Shown one piece after another: positions 8,514 to 16,897 of a stretch of DNA of 64,000 nucleotides. The DNA is from Hymenobacter cyanobacteriorum (GTDB taxonomy: Bacteria; Bacteroidota; Bacteroidia; Cytophagales; Hymenobacteraceae): contig NZ_JALBGC010000002.1 of assembly GCF_022631375.1 (NCBI RefSeq), positions 682,001 to 746,000 on the forward strand, given 5' to 3'. A program made the position numbers and the translations under genes. Each line of letters opens with the position of its first letter. Position 1 is the first letter of the stretch. The notes below the pieces were generated by a model that saw nothing but the letters and a program-made list of their open reading frames with translations, ran no database searches and was not told where the DNA came from.

Positions 8514-9509
8514 ATGCTTCGTTTCCTGATGCTGCTCCTGCTGCCGCTGCTGCTGGCCATTACCACCACCCAGGCTCAAACCCCGCCAATGCTCAATGCC
8601 ACGCTGGATGGCTACGAGTACCCGTTTCCGGTGCGCTACCTGCCGCTGAAGCTGGAAGGGCAGGCGCTGCGCATGGCATACATGGACGTGCCGCCTACCG
8701 CCAAAGCCAACGGCCGCACGGTGGTGCTGCTACACGGTAAAAACTTTTTCGGGGCGTACTGGCGTGAGACGATTAAGACGCTGGCGGCGGCGGGCTTCCG
8801 CGTGGTGGTGCCCGACCAGCTGGGCTTCGGCAAGTCCGACAAGCCGGCTATTCACTACTCGTTTCATCAGCTCGCGCGCAACACCAAGCACCTGCTCGAT
8901 ACGCTGGACGTGCGCCGGGCCGTGGTGGTGGGCCACAGCATGGGCGGCATGCTGGCCACGCGCTTCGCGCTACTCTACCCCGAAACCACCGAAAAGCTGG
9001 TGCTCGAAAACCCCATCGGCCTGGAGGACTACCGCGTGGGGGTGCCTTTCCAAACCATCGACCAGGCCGAAGCCACCGAGCTGAAAAGCACCGAGGCCAG
9101 CATTCGGAAATACCACGCCACGTACTATCCCAACGGCTACCCGGCGGCCCACGACCAGTGGCTGCTGCCTCTGGCCGCCCAAACCCAAAGCCCCGATTTT
9201 GCGAAAGTGGCCCGCGCCAACGCCCTCACCTTCGACATGATATACCAGCAGCCGGTAAGCTACGAGTTCGGCCAAATCAAAGTGCCCACGCTGCTCATCA
9301 TCGGCCAGGCCGACCGCACCGTGGTGGGCAAGGCGCTGATAAAAGACCCGCAAACACTGGCCCGTATGGGGCAGTACCCGGCGCTGGGCCGCCGCACGAC
9401 CGCCCAAATCAAAGGCGCTAAGCTGGTGGAAATTCCAAACGTGGGCCACATTCCGCACCTGGAGGCCCCGGCGCAGTTTTACAAGGCGCTACTGGGATTT
9501 ATAAATTGA
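8514..9509 (+). CDS. secreted alpha/beta hydrolase
   Basis: About 331 residues. A clear signal peptide (MLRFLMLLLLPLLLAITTTQA) opens the protein, and the upstream in-frame extension to 8427 would bury it, so the start is placed at ATG 8514. The alpha/beta hydrolase features are the oxyanion strand VVLLHGKNFFGAYW, a nucleophile elbow GHSMGGM (Ser near residue 145), an Asp after strand 7 (IIGQADRTV) and the catalytic His in NVGHIPHLEAP. Family members are esterases or hydrolases of unknown substrate, here probably periplasmic. A CACTTTGC promoter-like motif lies just upstream. Confidence 0.85.
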   Translation: MLRFLMLLLLPLLLAITTTQAQTPPMLNATLDGYEYPFPVRYLPLKLEGQALRMAYMDVPPTAKANGRTVVLLHGKNFFGAYWRETIKTLAAAGFRVVVPDQLGFGKSDKPAIHYSFHQLARNTKHLLDTLDVRRAVVVGHSMGGMLATRFALLYPETTEKLVLENPIGLEDYRVGVPFQTIDQAEATELKSTEASIRKYHATYYPNGYPAAHDQWLLPLAAQTQSPDFAKVARANALTFDMIYQQPVSYEFGQIKVPTLLIIGQADRTVVGKALIKDPQTLARMGQYPALGRRTTAQIKGAKLVEIPNVGHIPHLEAPAQFYKALLGFIN

Positions 9510-9620
9510 TTGCATTAATCCTGATTAATTTTCTGCTTCCGAAGGCCACTTTGAATTCAAAAGCAGTGCTTTTACTCTTTTTCGGTGGCCGAAAGCATTC
9601 CCTTTTTTGAATTTCCTGAA

Positions 9621-10187
9621 ATGGCTGATTTATTATTTGAAGTAATTAAGCGGGCGCAGAGCGAGAAGCGGCTGCTGGGCGTGCGCACCAGCACCTCGGA
9701 CGGGCGTTTTTCGGTGGGCTACGTGGTGAGCTACAGCGACGAGCTGCTCATGCTGCGCGTCATCAACCGCGACGGCATGCAAACCGGTATTCAGTCGTAC
9801 CACATCGAGGATATATTTCAGCTTGATTTCGACGACCGGTACATCCGCAACATCGAGCTCAAGGAGAACAACCTGGATAAAGTCTACGCCGGCATCAAGT
9901 CGCCCGACTTTATGGAGCAGGAATACCTGAACATTCCGCTGTTGCTGGCGCGCGCTATGCAGCACAAGCAGCTGGTTTTTCTCACCACCCGCATCGGGCC
10001 CGACCTATACGGCTACGTGCGCCAGTTCAGCGAACAGGAAATTCTGCTGGAATGCTTCACCGAATATGGTGAGGATGATGGCATCGTCATCATTCGCGTG
10101 GACAATATCCGCCACTTCGTGTGGAGCGATGAGGACACCCGCATGATTGAGCTGCACCTGAAACGCCGGGAGCAACGCGGGCAGTAG
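9621..10187 (+). CDS. cytoplasmic protein with two tandem small-barrel-like repeats
   Basis: About 188 residues from ATG 9621; GTG 9585 would add 12 residues. Residues about 15-85 and 115-180 resemble each other. Both have a strand ending GY(V), then (Y/F)S(D/E), then a hydrophobic strand, then an I-x-D-I segment and a final run ending IELK or IELHLK. This suggests duplication of a small beta-barrel domain, perhaps Sm-like. No signal peptide or catalytic motif is seen. It converges on the polyferredoxin gene with a 9-base gap. I do not recognise the family. Confidence 0.75.
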   Translation: MADLLFEVIKRAQSEKRLLGVRTSTSDGRFSVGYVVSYSDELLMLRVINRDGMQTGIQSYHIEDIFQLDFDDRYIRNIELKENNLDKVYAGIKSPDFMEQEYLNIPLLLARAMQHKQLVFLTTRIGPDLYGYVRQFSEQEILLECFTEYGEDDGIVIIRVDNIRHFVWSDEDTRMIELHLKRREQRGQ

Positions 10188-10196
10188 CCGTCGCCC

Positions 10197-11561
10197 TTAG
10201 CTCAAAATCCGCAGCGAGTCGGCGTGAATGAGCGGCGAAGCTTGGGTGCGGCCCTCGCGCGGGCCGTTCTCCAGGTTGAGCACGCCGCGCGGGCAGGCGG
10301 TGCTGCACATGCCGCAGCCCACGCACGAAGCCCGCACGATGGGCGCGCCGCGCTGGGCGTACTGCTGCACGTCGATGCCCATTTCGCACACGTTGGAGCA
10401 GTTGCCGCACGAGATGCACTGCGCCCCGTTGGTGCTGATGCGGAAGCGCGAAAAGTGCTTTTGCAGCAAACCCAGGTAGGCCGCCATCGGGCAGCCAAAC
10501 CGGCACCACACCCGCGAGCCCATGATGGGGTAGAAGCCCACGCCAATAACGCCCGAAAACACCGAGCCAATGGCGAAGCCGTACCACTTAGCCGCCACCG
10601 GGCCGGCATCGCCGAGCACGTCGCCGTGCTCGGCTGCGTTCACCCACAGCAGCGCCGTGATGATGATGATGAGGGCCAGTACGGGGTAGATGATGCGCAC
10701 TTCCCAGCGCCAGGCGGTGCGGCTTTTGTCGGAGAGCTGGCGGTAGGGGTCGCCGGCGGTTTCGGCCAGGCCGCCGCAGCCGCACACCCACGAGCAGTAC
10801 CAACGCTTGCCGTAGAAATAGGTGAGCACCGGCGTAGCCACAAACGACATCACCGCGCCCCAGAACACCATGAACACGCCCAGCGCCTGCCCGTTCTTGA
10901 TGAGGTCGTGCACGTCGTTGGGCCACAAATACTGGTAGTGCAGCGGCCAGAAGTAGTTAAAGTAGAACTCGGGTTTCTGAAAAAACTGGAGCAGCCCGGG
11001 AATCAGAAACGAAAACCCGAGCTGGAAAAACATCACCGAAATGGTGCGGATAACCTGGTAGCGCGAGTGACGGTATTTCCAGAGCGCGCGGCCGCCCATC
11101 ACCAGCACCGCCACGGTGTAGAAGGTGCCGTAGAGAAACCACTGGTCGGCCGGCTTGGCGCGCAGCCACTGGCTGAAGCCATCGAGCGGATGTACTAAGT
11201 TGTTGAGCAGGCCGAAGTTGCCCTTCCCATCGCCGTCGCTGAACCAATACAGCACCACGTAGAAGCCCGTGAGCACCAGCCCCGTAACCCAGGCCACCGC
11301 GCCGCGCCCGGTGCTGGCCCGCAGCCAGAGGTTGTCCTGCTGCACGCCGGCCGGGTGCTGCCCGTATTTTAGCCAGCTCCAGGCCAGCGTACCGGCGCTT
11401 ACCGACCCCATCGCCAGCCAGAACCAGGTGTTGCGGCGGGCGGCATCCGCATCGGCCCAGGCCAGCAGCAGCGCCAGCAGGCCGGCGGCTACGGCGGCCA
11501 GCGTCAGCTTTTCGGCGGGCGAGGAGGCGGGCAGCGGCGGCGAGGTGAGGGTAGGAGTCAT
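10197..11561 (-). CDS. membrane polyferredoxin (NapH/NosR-like 4Fe-4S protein)
   Basis: 454 residues. About six hydrophobic segments are spread over residues 15-330. Between them are cytoplasmic Cys motifs CSWVCGCGG and CRFGCPM, typical of the NapH/NosR/CcoG membrane iron-sulfur group. The C-terminus holds two complete 4Fe-4S motifs, CISCGNCSNVC and CVGCGMCSTAC followed by PRG. Such proteins relay electrons between quinols or NAD(P)H enzymes and periplasmic partners. The partner here may be the FAD oxidoreductase encoded upstream on the same strand, with a small His-tailed membrane protein in between. The actual substrate is not shown by the sequence. Confidence 0.85.
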   Translation of the reverse strand: MTPTLTSPPLPASSPAEKLTLAAVAAGLLALLLAWADADAARRNTWFWLAMGSVSAGTLAWSWLKYGQHPAGVQQDNLWLRASTGRGAVAWVTGLVLTGFYVVLYWFSDGDGKGNFGLLNNLVHPLDGFSQWLRAKPADQWFLYGTFYTVAVLVMGGRALWKYRHSRYQVIRTISVMFFQLGFSFLIPGLLQFFQKPEFYFNYFWPLHYQYLWPNDVHDLIKNGQALGVFMVFWGAVMSFVATPVLTYFYGKRWYCSWVCGCGGLAETAGDPYRQLSDKSRTAWRWEVRIIYPVLALIIIITALLWVNAAEHGDVLGDAGPVAAKWYGFAIGSVFSGVIGVGFYPIMGSRVWCRFGCPMAAYLGLLQKHFSRFRISTNGAQCISCGNCSNVCEMGIDVQQYAQRGAPIVRASCVGCGMCSTACPRGVLNLENGPREGRTQASPLIHADSLRILS

Positions 11562-11604
11562 AGGGAGGAAGTGGGAAATGGAAGAGCAGCTAAAAAGGAA
11601 ACGG

Positions 11605-11700
11605 TCAAGCAGAGACGAAGCATCTTGCCCGCCACCACTAAATCAATCGTTTAACATGGTTGATTAGTAACTGCGGGCAAGATGCTTCGTCTCTGCTTGA
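11605..11700. repeat. long inverted-repeat element (GAAGCATCTTGCCCGC arms)
   Basis: Arms 11605-11632 and 11673-11700 are perfect 28-bp inverted copies containing GACGAAGCATCTTGCCCGC. The spacer has its own short inverted pair (AATCAA and TTGATT). It belongs to the set of similar elements found elsewhere in the window and lies between the polyferredoxin and His-tail genes. Confidence 0.85.
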
Positions 11701-11740
11701 TGCGCAGAATGCTCTGCATGACAACCCGCCGGAAATCAGC

Positions 11741-11971
11741 CTAGTGATGGTGATGATGGTGCGGCTCATCCGGCTTGCCGAATAAATTCTTGGCTGTGCC
11801 GAACAAGTAAAGCCCCAACCAGCACACGTACAGCCAGTTGAACCCTTCGGGCGTGTGGCCCACGAAGAAGTGCAGAATCAGGTGCGCGCCGGCACTCATC
11901 AGCAGACCGGTGAGGGCGATGAACTGAAAGCTGTTGAGGGCCGACGGGCGGTATAGCTTGGAGAAATCCAC
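11741..11971 (-). CDS. small two-helix membrane protein with natural C-terminal His6
   Basis: 76 residues with two hydrophobic segments (about 15-36 and 45-62). The soluble tail GKPDEP is followed by six consecutive His codons and a stop. The codons alternate CAC/CAT, as expected of a natural gene. It lies between the FAD oxidoreductase (25-base gap) and the polyferredoxin on the same strand, so it is probably part of a redox unit. The His cluster could bind a metal. Function unknown. Confidence 0.75.
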   Translation of the reverse strand: MDFSKLYRPSALNSFQFIALTGLLMSAGAHLILHFFVGHTPEGFNWLYVCWLGLYLFGTAKNLFGKPDEPHHHHHH

Positions 11972-11996
11972 GGAGAAAGTTGGGGTAAAAAGCGTT

Positions 11997-13328
11997 CTAA
12001 AAACGGGCGAACAAGCCCTTGCGCTGCTTCAGCGCCACGGCCAGCGCGGGAAACTGCCGGTTGAAATCGGCCACGATGGCCTTTTCGTGCTGCCGGGTAA
12101 ATTCGGGGTCAAAGTTGGCCGCGCCCAGATGGGCCAGCACGGTGCCCACGGGCGCGTACTCCCGAATCCACCGCTCGCACGCGGCGTGGCGCAGGCGCAG
12201 GCCCAGCGCGTTGAAACCCACCACGGCATGCGGCGCATCAGCCTGGAAGTAGATGCGCAGCGCTGCCCGTGCCGCCGGATGCTCCCAATAAAAGCTGCTG
12301 AGGCCGGGCGTGGGCTCGGCCGGGGCCTGGCCGTAGGTCTGGTATTCGAGGTTGAAGAACTTGGCCGAGTTGAACCAGATGCCGCGCCGGTAAGCCGTGG
12401 CTTGCCCGCAAATGGTATGGGCCACGGTTTCGCCCTGCATGCGCCCGGTGTACCACAGCTGCTCGATGGGCACTTCGCCCGCGCCGGGCTGGCGATGCTG
12501 GGCGCAGTCGCCGGCCGCGAACACGCCGGGCACGCTGGTGCGCAGGAATTCGTCGACCAGAATGCCCTTGTCGGTTTCCACGTCCGAGGTTTTAGCCAGC
12601 GTGAGGTTGGGCGTAACGCCGGTGGCCAGGCCCACCCACTGGCAGGCAATTTCCTCGCCGGCTGTCGTCACCACGGCGCGCACGCGGCCCTGGGCGTCGC
12701 CCAGAATCTCGCGCAGCTCGGTGCCGTAGCGCACGGCCACGTGGTTTTCCTGAAACTGGCGGTCGACCAGGTTGGCCTCTTCGGGCGGCAGCACCGAGCC
12801 CCAGTAGCGGGCGTCGCGCACCAGCACCACGGGCTCGATGCCGCGGGTGTGGAGCATCTCGGCCAGCTCCACCCCAATGAGGCCGCCGCCCACCACCACG
12901 CCCCGGTTGATGCCGTGCGTGTCGCGGGCCATTGCTTCCAAATCGGGTAGGCCGTAAAGGCCCTGCACGCCCGCCAGGTGCTGCCCGGGCCAGCCGAAAA
13001 GCTTGCTTTCGGAGCCGGTAGCCAGCAGCAGCTGGTCGTAGCTAAGCGTGCTGCCGTTATCTAGTGTTAGTAGCTTTTCGCTGGCATTCAGTGCGGTAGC
13101 GGTAGCGTGTACGAGGCCCAAGCGGTTTTCATCCCAGAACCAGTCGCCGTAGGGCTTGATATCCTGGTAGCGTAGGTGGCCCATGTACACGTACATCAGC
13201 GCCGTGCGCGAGTAGTGGTGGGCGCTTTCGCCCGATACCAGCGTGATGCGCGCTTCGGGCTGCAGACGCCGCACGGTGAGCGCGCACGTGACGCCGGTGA
13301 TGCCGTTGCCGATGATGACGAGGTGCAT
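11997..13328 (-). CDS. FAD-dependent NAD(P)H oxidoreductase
   Basis: About 443 residues of the pyridine nucleotide-disulfide oxidoreductase fold. The FAD-binding motif IIGNGITGVTCA is at the extreme N-terminus. A second dinucleotide motif, VVGGGLIGVELAEML, lies at about residues 150-164. ATG signature LLLATGS and the late FAD motif VFAAGDCAQ are present. It resembles the nitrite-reductase/rubredoxin-reductase-type subgroup, without a redox Cys pair. The frame continues upstream to 13814, but the correct start is ATG 13328, just before the FAD motif and 33 bases after a promoter element. It probably passes electrons to the downstream polyferredoxin; this is an inference from gene order. Confidence 0.88.
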   Translation of the reverse strand: MHLVIIGNGITGVTCALTVRRLQPEARITLVSGESAHHYSRTALMYVYMGHLRYQDIKPYGDWFWDENRLGLVHATATALNASEKLLTLDNGSTLSYDQLLLATGSESKLFGWPGQHLAGVQGLYGLPDLEAMARDTHGINRGVVVGGGLIGVELAEMLHTRGIEPVVLVRDARYWGSVLPPEEANLVDRQFQENHVAVRYGTELREILGDAQGRVRAVVTTAGEEIACQWVGLATGVTPNLTLAKTSDVETDKGILVDEFLRTSVPGVFAAGDCAQHRQPGAGEVPIEQLWYTGRMQGETVAHTICGQATAYRRGIWFNSAKFFNLEYQTYGQAPAEPTPGLSSFYWEHPAARAALRIYFQADAPHAVVGFNALGLRLRHAACERWIREYAPVGTVLAHLGAANFDPEFTRQHEKAIVADFNRQFPALAVALKQRKGLFARF

Positions 13329-13361
13329 GCGAAAGGATAAGGTGAAAAGCCGGGTCGTGCT

Positions 13362-13369
13362 CAAATGTA
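13362..13369 (-). promoter_or_regulatory. putative -7 promoter element of the FAD oxidoreductase gene
   Basis: TACATTTG on the minus strand matches TAnnTTTG exactly, 33 bases before the start codon at 13328. Confidence 0.5.
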
Positions 13370-13406
13370 GGCCGGGGCCGGGGCACAAACCAACGGAGCC
13401 CGTACG

Positions 13407-13414
13407 TACGTTTG
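13407..13414 (+). promoter_or_regulatory. putative -7 promoter element of the first DUF547 gene
   Basis: TACGTTTG matches TAnnTTTG exactly. It faces away from the FAD-oxidoreductase promoter, so both units share a divergent control region of about 50 bases. Confidence 0.5.
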
Positions 13415-13490
13415 TGGCCCAATGATTGACTGCTGCCGTCTGGTTCCTTACCCTGGCGGGCCGTTTATTCTCCGCTTTATCCTCATTCTC

Positions 13491-14258
13491 ATGCTGAAAT
13501 CCCTCCCTACCACTATTCGCTCGGTCCGCCGGCTGGCCCTGGCGGCGGCCCTGCTGCTGGGCGGCGCAACCGCCCCGGCCGTGGCGGCCCCGCCCATGGC
13601 CCCGCTGCCGCAGGCCACATCGGCCTACTTCGCCAAGTTTGTTGATGAAAACGGCAACGTGAACTACGGAGCCGTGAAGCGCAACCCGCTCGAAATCAAA
13701 GCGCTGGTGAAACGCTACGAAACAACCGACGCCAAGATGCTGAGCGATGCCGACCGCGAGGCCTTCTACCTGAATGCCTACAACGTTCTGGTCATCAGCG
13801 AGGTGGCAGCCCATTATCCGGCCGAGTCGGTGCAGAAAATCCCCGGCTTTTTCGATAAAAACCTGGTGACGGTGGCCGGCGAGAAGCTGACCCTCAACGA
13901 CCTCGAAGCCAAAAAGCTACGCGAGCCGTTCCACGACCCGCGCATACACTTTGCGCTCGTGTGCGGGGCCAAAGGCTGCCCGCGCCTCAACCGCCAGGCC
14001 TTCGTGGGCAACCAGGTTGATGCCCAGCTCACGGTGCAGGCCCGCAAGGTGCTGCAGGACCCTAAGTTTATCCGGGTGAATGAGGCGGCCAAAAAAGTCC
14101 AGATTTCCGAGATTTTCAAATGGTATGAGCCTGATTTTAAGGCCAGCGGCAAAACCGGCCTGGCCTACATCAATCAGTTTCGCGACGGCAAGACCATTCC
14201 GGCCACCTATGCGGTGGAATATTATCCCTACGACTGGGCCCTGAACGACCGGAAATAA
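13491..14258 (+). CDS. secreted DUF547 protein, copy 1
   Basis: About 255 residues. Signal peptide about residues 12-30 ending TAPAVAA. The mature part has DUF547 hallmarks: FVDENGNVNYGAV, DREAFYLNAYNVLVI, and HFALVCGAKGCPRLNRQAF with a conserved Cys pair. It closes with FKWYEPDF and VEYYPYDWALND. The family has no firm function. ATG 13422 is also in frame and nearer the promoter, so the start may instead be 13422. A second copy follows about 230 bases downstream, and a redox operon is transcribed divergently. Confidence 0.9.
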   Translation: MLKSLPTTIRSVRRLALAAALLLGGATAPAVAAPPMAPLPQATSAYFAKFVDENGNVNYGAVKRNPLEIKALVKRYETTDAKMLSDADREAFYLNAYNVLVISEVAAHYPAESVQKIPGFFDKNLVTVAGEKLTLNDLEAKKLREPFHDPRIHFALVCGAKGCPRLNRQAFVGNQVDAQLTVQARKVLQDPKFIRVNEAAKKVQISEIFKWYEPDFKASGKTGLAYINQFRDGKTIPATYAVEYYPYDWALNDRK

Positions 14259-14278
14259 TTGTTTTTTTCTTACTGCCG

Positions 14279-14324
14279 AAAGCTCCTGCCTCCGAAATTT
14301 TTTCGGGAGCAGGAGCTTTTTTTT
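14279..14324 (+). terminator. Rho-independent terminator after DUF547 copy 1
   Basis: Arms 14279-14294 and 14304-14319 (AAAGCTCCTGC pairing with GCAGGAGCTTT, two mismatches) followed by a run of T. Confidence 0.85.
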
Positions 14325-14489
14325 CAGAACTATTTTGGGAATTATTCTGGGAAAAAAGCCCAAAAACGCGGCTCATTTCGCGGGCTGAAAAAACGCTGTT
14401 CTCTGATTGGGAATCTTCAAAAAGCGGAAATCCGGGCGTAAAACCGGGGAGTAGATTGGCAGTCTTCCGACTAAAAACCAACCCCAATC

Positions 14490-15266
14490 ATGCAGAAAAC
14501 GCTACGCTTTTTTCGGAAATTCTGGGCCGTGGCCATCGCGCTGCTCGTGCTGCCCGCCAGTGCCCAACGCGCCCAAACGGTGGCCACGCCTGCCGCGGCC
14601 CTCACGGCCCAAACCACCGCCTTCCTGCAGCAATATGTGAACAAGGAGGGCAAGGTGAACTACGCCGCCATTCAGCGCGACCCCGACCAGCTGGAGGCGC
14701 TGCTCTACACCATTGCCGAATTTGATGCGCCCCACGCGGCCGCGGCCGACCAATACGCGTTTTACCTGAATGCTTACAACGTGCTGGTAATCGGCGACAT
14801 TGTGCGTAACTACCCACTGAAATCGGTGCAGGACATGCCCGGGTTCTTCAACAAAACCCTGCATCGGGTGGGGGGCGAGCAGCTCACGCTCGACCAACTC
14901 GAAACCGATAAGCTGCGCAAAATCTACGACGACCCGCGCCTGCACTTTGCGCTGGTGTGCGGCACCCAGAGCTGCCCGCGGCTGAACCGCACCGCCTACG
15001 TGGGCGCCGAATTATTTGTGCAATTGAACAACCAGGCCAAATTTGCCCTCGCCGACCCGGCCTACGTGAAGGTGAACCCCAATGCCAAGCTGGTGCAGCT
15101 GCCCGAAATATTCAAGTGGTACGAGGCCGATTTCAGCGCCAGCGGCAAAACCGGCGTGCTGTATGTAAATCAGTTCCGGAAGGAGAAGGGGGCTTACGTG
15201 CCCACCTGGTTTGCCGTCGAGTATTACCCTTACAACTGGAGCCTGAACGACCAGGCCGGCCAGTAG
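14490..15266 (+). CDS. secreted DUF547 protein, copy 2
   Basis: 258 residues with a signal peptide ending near LPASAQ. It is collinear with the previous gene: YVNKEGKVNYAAI, DQYAFYLNAYNVLVI, HFALVCGTQSCPRLNRTAY and FKWYEADFSASGKTG all align with copy 1. The Cys pair is kept. The two copies clearly arose by tandem duplication and are divergent by roughly a third to a half of positions. It has its own upstream gap behind a terminator, so it is likely transcribed separately. Confidence 0.9.
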   Translation: MQKTLRFFRKFWAVAIALLVLPASAQRAQTVATPAAALTAQTTAFLQQYVNKEGKVNYAAIQRDPDQLEALLYTIAEFDAPHAAAADQYAFYLNAYNVLVIGDIVRNYPLKSVQDMPGFFNKTLHRVGGEQLTLDQLETDKLRKIYDDPRLHFALVCGTQSCPRLNRTAYVGAELFVQLNNQAKFALADPAYVKVNPNAKLVQLPEIFKWYEADFSASGKTGVLYVNQFRKEKGAYVPTWFAVEYYPYNWSLNDQAGQ

Positions 15267-15328
15267 CCGGCGAAACGGAACCGCCCCGGCTGCGTACCAC
15301 CGGAAACATTCCATCATTTCGCCCGCCC

Positions 15329-15709
15329 ATGAATTCGGACCAGCCCAACCACGACGATAATACCGCCAAAAACGAAGCCTTCGAGAAGGAAAAAGAGTAC
15401 CAGGAAGACCAAAGTAACGGCAAAACCAGCAGCGACCCCACCGCCCAGCGCAACATTGGGGCGCGCGGCTACACCGAGCGCAGCAACCAGAAAGACCAGC
15501 TCGACAACCTGCACATCGGCGGCTCGGAAACCAGCCCCCAGGGCGGCAACGACCACCAGAATGCCGGCGAGCAGGCGCAGGGCCCCGGTTTCGAAGCCGA
15601 AGGCAGCATCGAACTCGACCACAACCTGCGCACCCGCGAACAGAAGTTTGGCGACGCCGCCCCCAGTGGCCCGGCCACGCCCGCTGGCGACGCAGCTGGC
15701 AGCGAGTAA
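15329..15709 (+). CDS. small hydrophilic, probably disordered protein
   Basis: 126 residues from ATG 15329, rich in Asp, Glu, Asn, Gln, Gly and Ser. There is no hydrophobic core, signal peptide or Cys. Segments such as NIGARGYTERSNQKDQLDNL are low in complexity. It could be a stress-associated or linker-like protein. Codon composition is normal for the region. It follows DUF547 copy 2 by 62 bases and may share its transcript. Family not recognised. Confidence 0.65.
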   Translation: MNSDQPNHDDNTAKNEAFEKEKEYQEDQSNGKTSSDPTAQRNIGARGYTERSNQKDQLDNLHIGGSETSPQGGNDHQNAGEQAQGPGFEAEGSIELDHNLRTREQKFGDAAPSGPATPAGDAAGSE

Positions 15710-16068
15710 TTACCGCTTGTCATTTCGACGCGGGAGGAATCTGGGAAAATTCCGAGTACCGGATTAACTCGGGTTGCTCCTGCGTTGGAATGGCAAGTGG
15801 AGGCCTGCCTACAACCATATTATTGGAAGATTTCGGCCCGGCCGGAAGTGCCCGCCCCCGCGGCCGCTTCCGGCTTTGTCGGTTTTACGGGGCCGCGCAC
15901 CGGGTTTTTGGCGCCAGTGGCGGGCAGAAAGCAGTTGGTAAGAATGGAACTATTGCGGAATGGCAGCGCAACTTCTTAACTTGCGCTGATTAGAGACCTG
16001 TGTGCCTAGGGCCGGGCTTTACCTATTACTTCTTTCGACCAAATTCTCACCCCACACCTTTCCTGACG
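15710..16068. other. intergenic region with a single repeat arm
   Basis: About 360 bases without a gene I can support. Bases 15718-15748 start TGTCATTTCGACGCGGGAG, resembling one arm of the inverted-repeat elements seen elsewhere, but I found no matching second arm. Two short overlapping open frames near 15785-15993 have no start or composition support. Confidence 0.4.
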
Positions 16069-16779
16069 ATGAACCAGAACAATACGCCAAATACCCCCAA
16101 CGAAGAATACAACCCCAACCTGGAGGCCCAGGATGAGGACGTGCTTTCCGGTGGCAACAACCGCCTCACTTACATTCTGTTGGGTGTGATTATCGCGCTG
16201 GTGGTAGGCTACATTGCCTTGCCCAAAGGCTCAGGTAGCGGCATGGCTTCGGTCACGCCTTCGTTTATGCTGAGCGACGCGGCCGTAACCGCCCCCGTGC
16301 CAGCCGCCGAAGACCCCGCCGCCGCCAAAGCCGACGCGGATGAAGACGCTCCGGCTGCCACTACCAAAACCACTGCCAAGCCCGCCGCCGCTGCCGCTAC
16401 CACCACCGCTGCGGCCGCAGCCGCTGCGCCGGCTACCGCCGCGCCGGTAGCGGAGGTAGATGCTGCCGCCCCGGCACCCGCGCCCGCGCCGGCCGCTGCC
16501 CCCGAGCCCGCCGCCCCAACGACGACCACGCTCGCCGGTAAAATCGAAGACGAAAACGGGCGCCCCCTGGCCGGGGCCACTGTCTTCCTAAAAGGCAGCA
16601 ACAAAATTGCCAGCACCGATGCCAGCGGCAACTACTCCATTGAGGTGCCCGCCAGCGGCGACAACGTGCTCACCTACGGCTACGGCGGCTACGACGACGA
16701 AACCATCACCGCCCGCGGCAGCAAGGCCGTGAACGTGACCCTCACGCCCCACGCCAAAACTGGCCGCAAGCGCCGCTAA
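16069..16779 (+). CDS. membrane-anchored protein with carboxypeptidase-regulatory-like domain
   Basis: About 236 residues. One transmembrane segment (TYILLGVIIALVVGYIAL, about 33-50) is followed by a long Ala/Pro/Thr-rich linker (about 80-155). The C-terminal domain LAGKIEDENGRPLAGATVFLKGS...YSIEVPASGDNVLTYGYGGY is the CarboxypepD_reg-like beta-sandwich often found at the N-terminus of TonB-dependent receptors. Here it stands alone on a linker and is probably periplasmic. The tail GRKRR is basic. Longer start at 16000 is less likely. Function unknown. Confidence 0.8.
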   Translation: MNQNNTPNTPNEEYNPNLEAQDEDVLSGGNNRLTYILLGVIIALVVGYIALPKGSGSGMASVTPSFMLSDAAVTAPVPAAEDPAAAKADADEDAPAATTKTTAKPAAAAATTTAAAAAAAPATAAPVAEVDAAAPAPAPAPAAAPEPAAPTTTTLAGKIEDENGRPLAGATVFLKGSNKIASTDASGNYSIEVPASGDNVLTYGYGGYDDETITARGSKAVNVTLTPHAKTGRKRR

Positions 16780-16841
16780 GCGGGAAACATGGGATAGGGG
16801 AAAAGCGCAAAGCTGACCTCCCGGCAAACTTTCCAAATAAC

Positions 16842-16879
16842 AGAAAGGGGCAACGACCAGCTGGTCGTTGCCCCTTTCT
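16842..16879. terminator. bidirectional terminator, 38-bp perfect palindrome
   Basis: Bases 16842-16860 and 16861-16879 are exact reverse complements (AGAAAGGGGCAACGACCAG and its mirror), with the symmetry centre between 16860 and 16861. It lies between two convergent genes. Confidence 0.85.
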
Positions 16880-16897
16880 ATTGCGACTCCTTATCGG

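Noticed and set aside
10224..11198. 324-codon plus-strand open frame opposite the polyferredoxin
   Set aside because: The minus-strand product has two textbook 4Fe-4S motifs and membrane helices; the plus frame is a compositional shadow.
11741..11971. His6 end as a cloning or vector artefact
   Set aside because: The His run uses mixed CAC/CAT codons and is embedded in a continuous chromosomal gene neighbourhood with no vector sequence around it.
15785..15993. two overlapping short plus-strand open frames
   Set aside because: Neither has a promoter, good start context, conserved motif or plausible neighbour coupling. They overlap each other in different frames.
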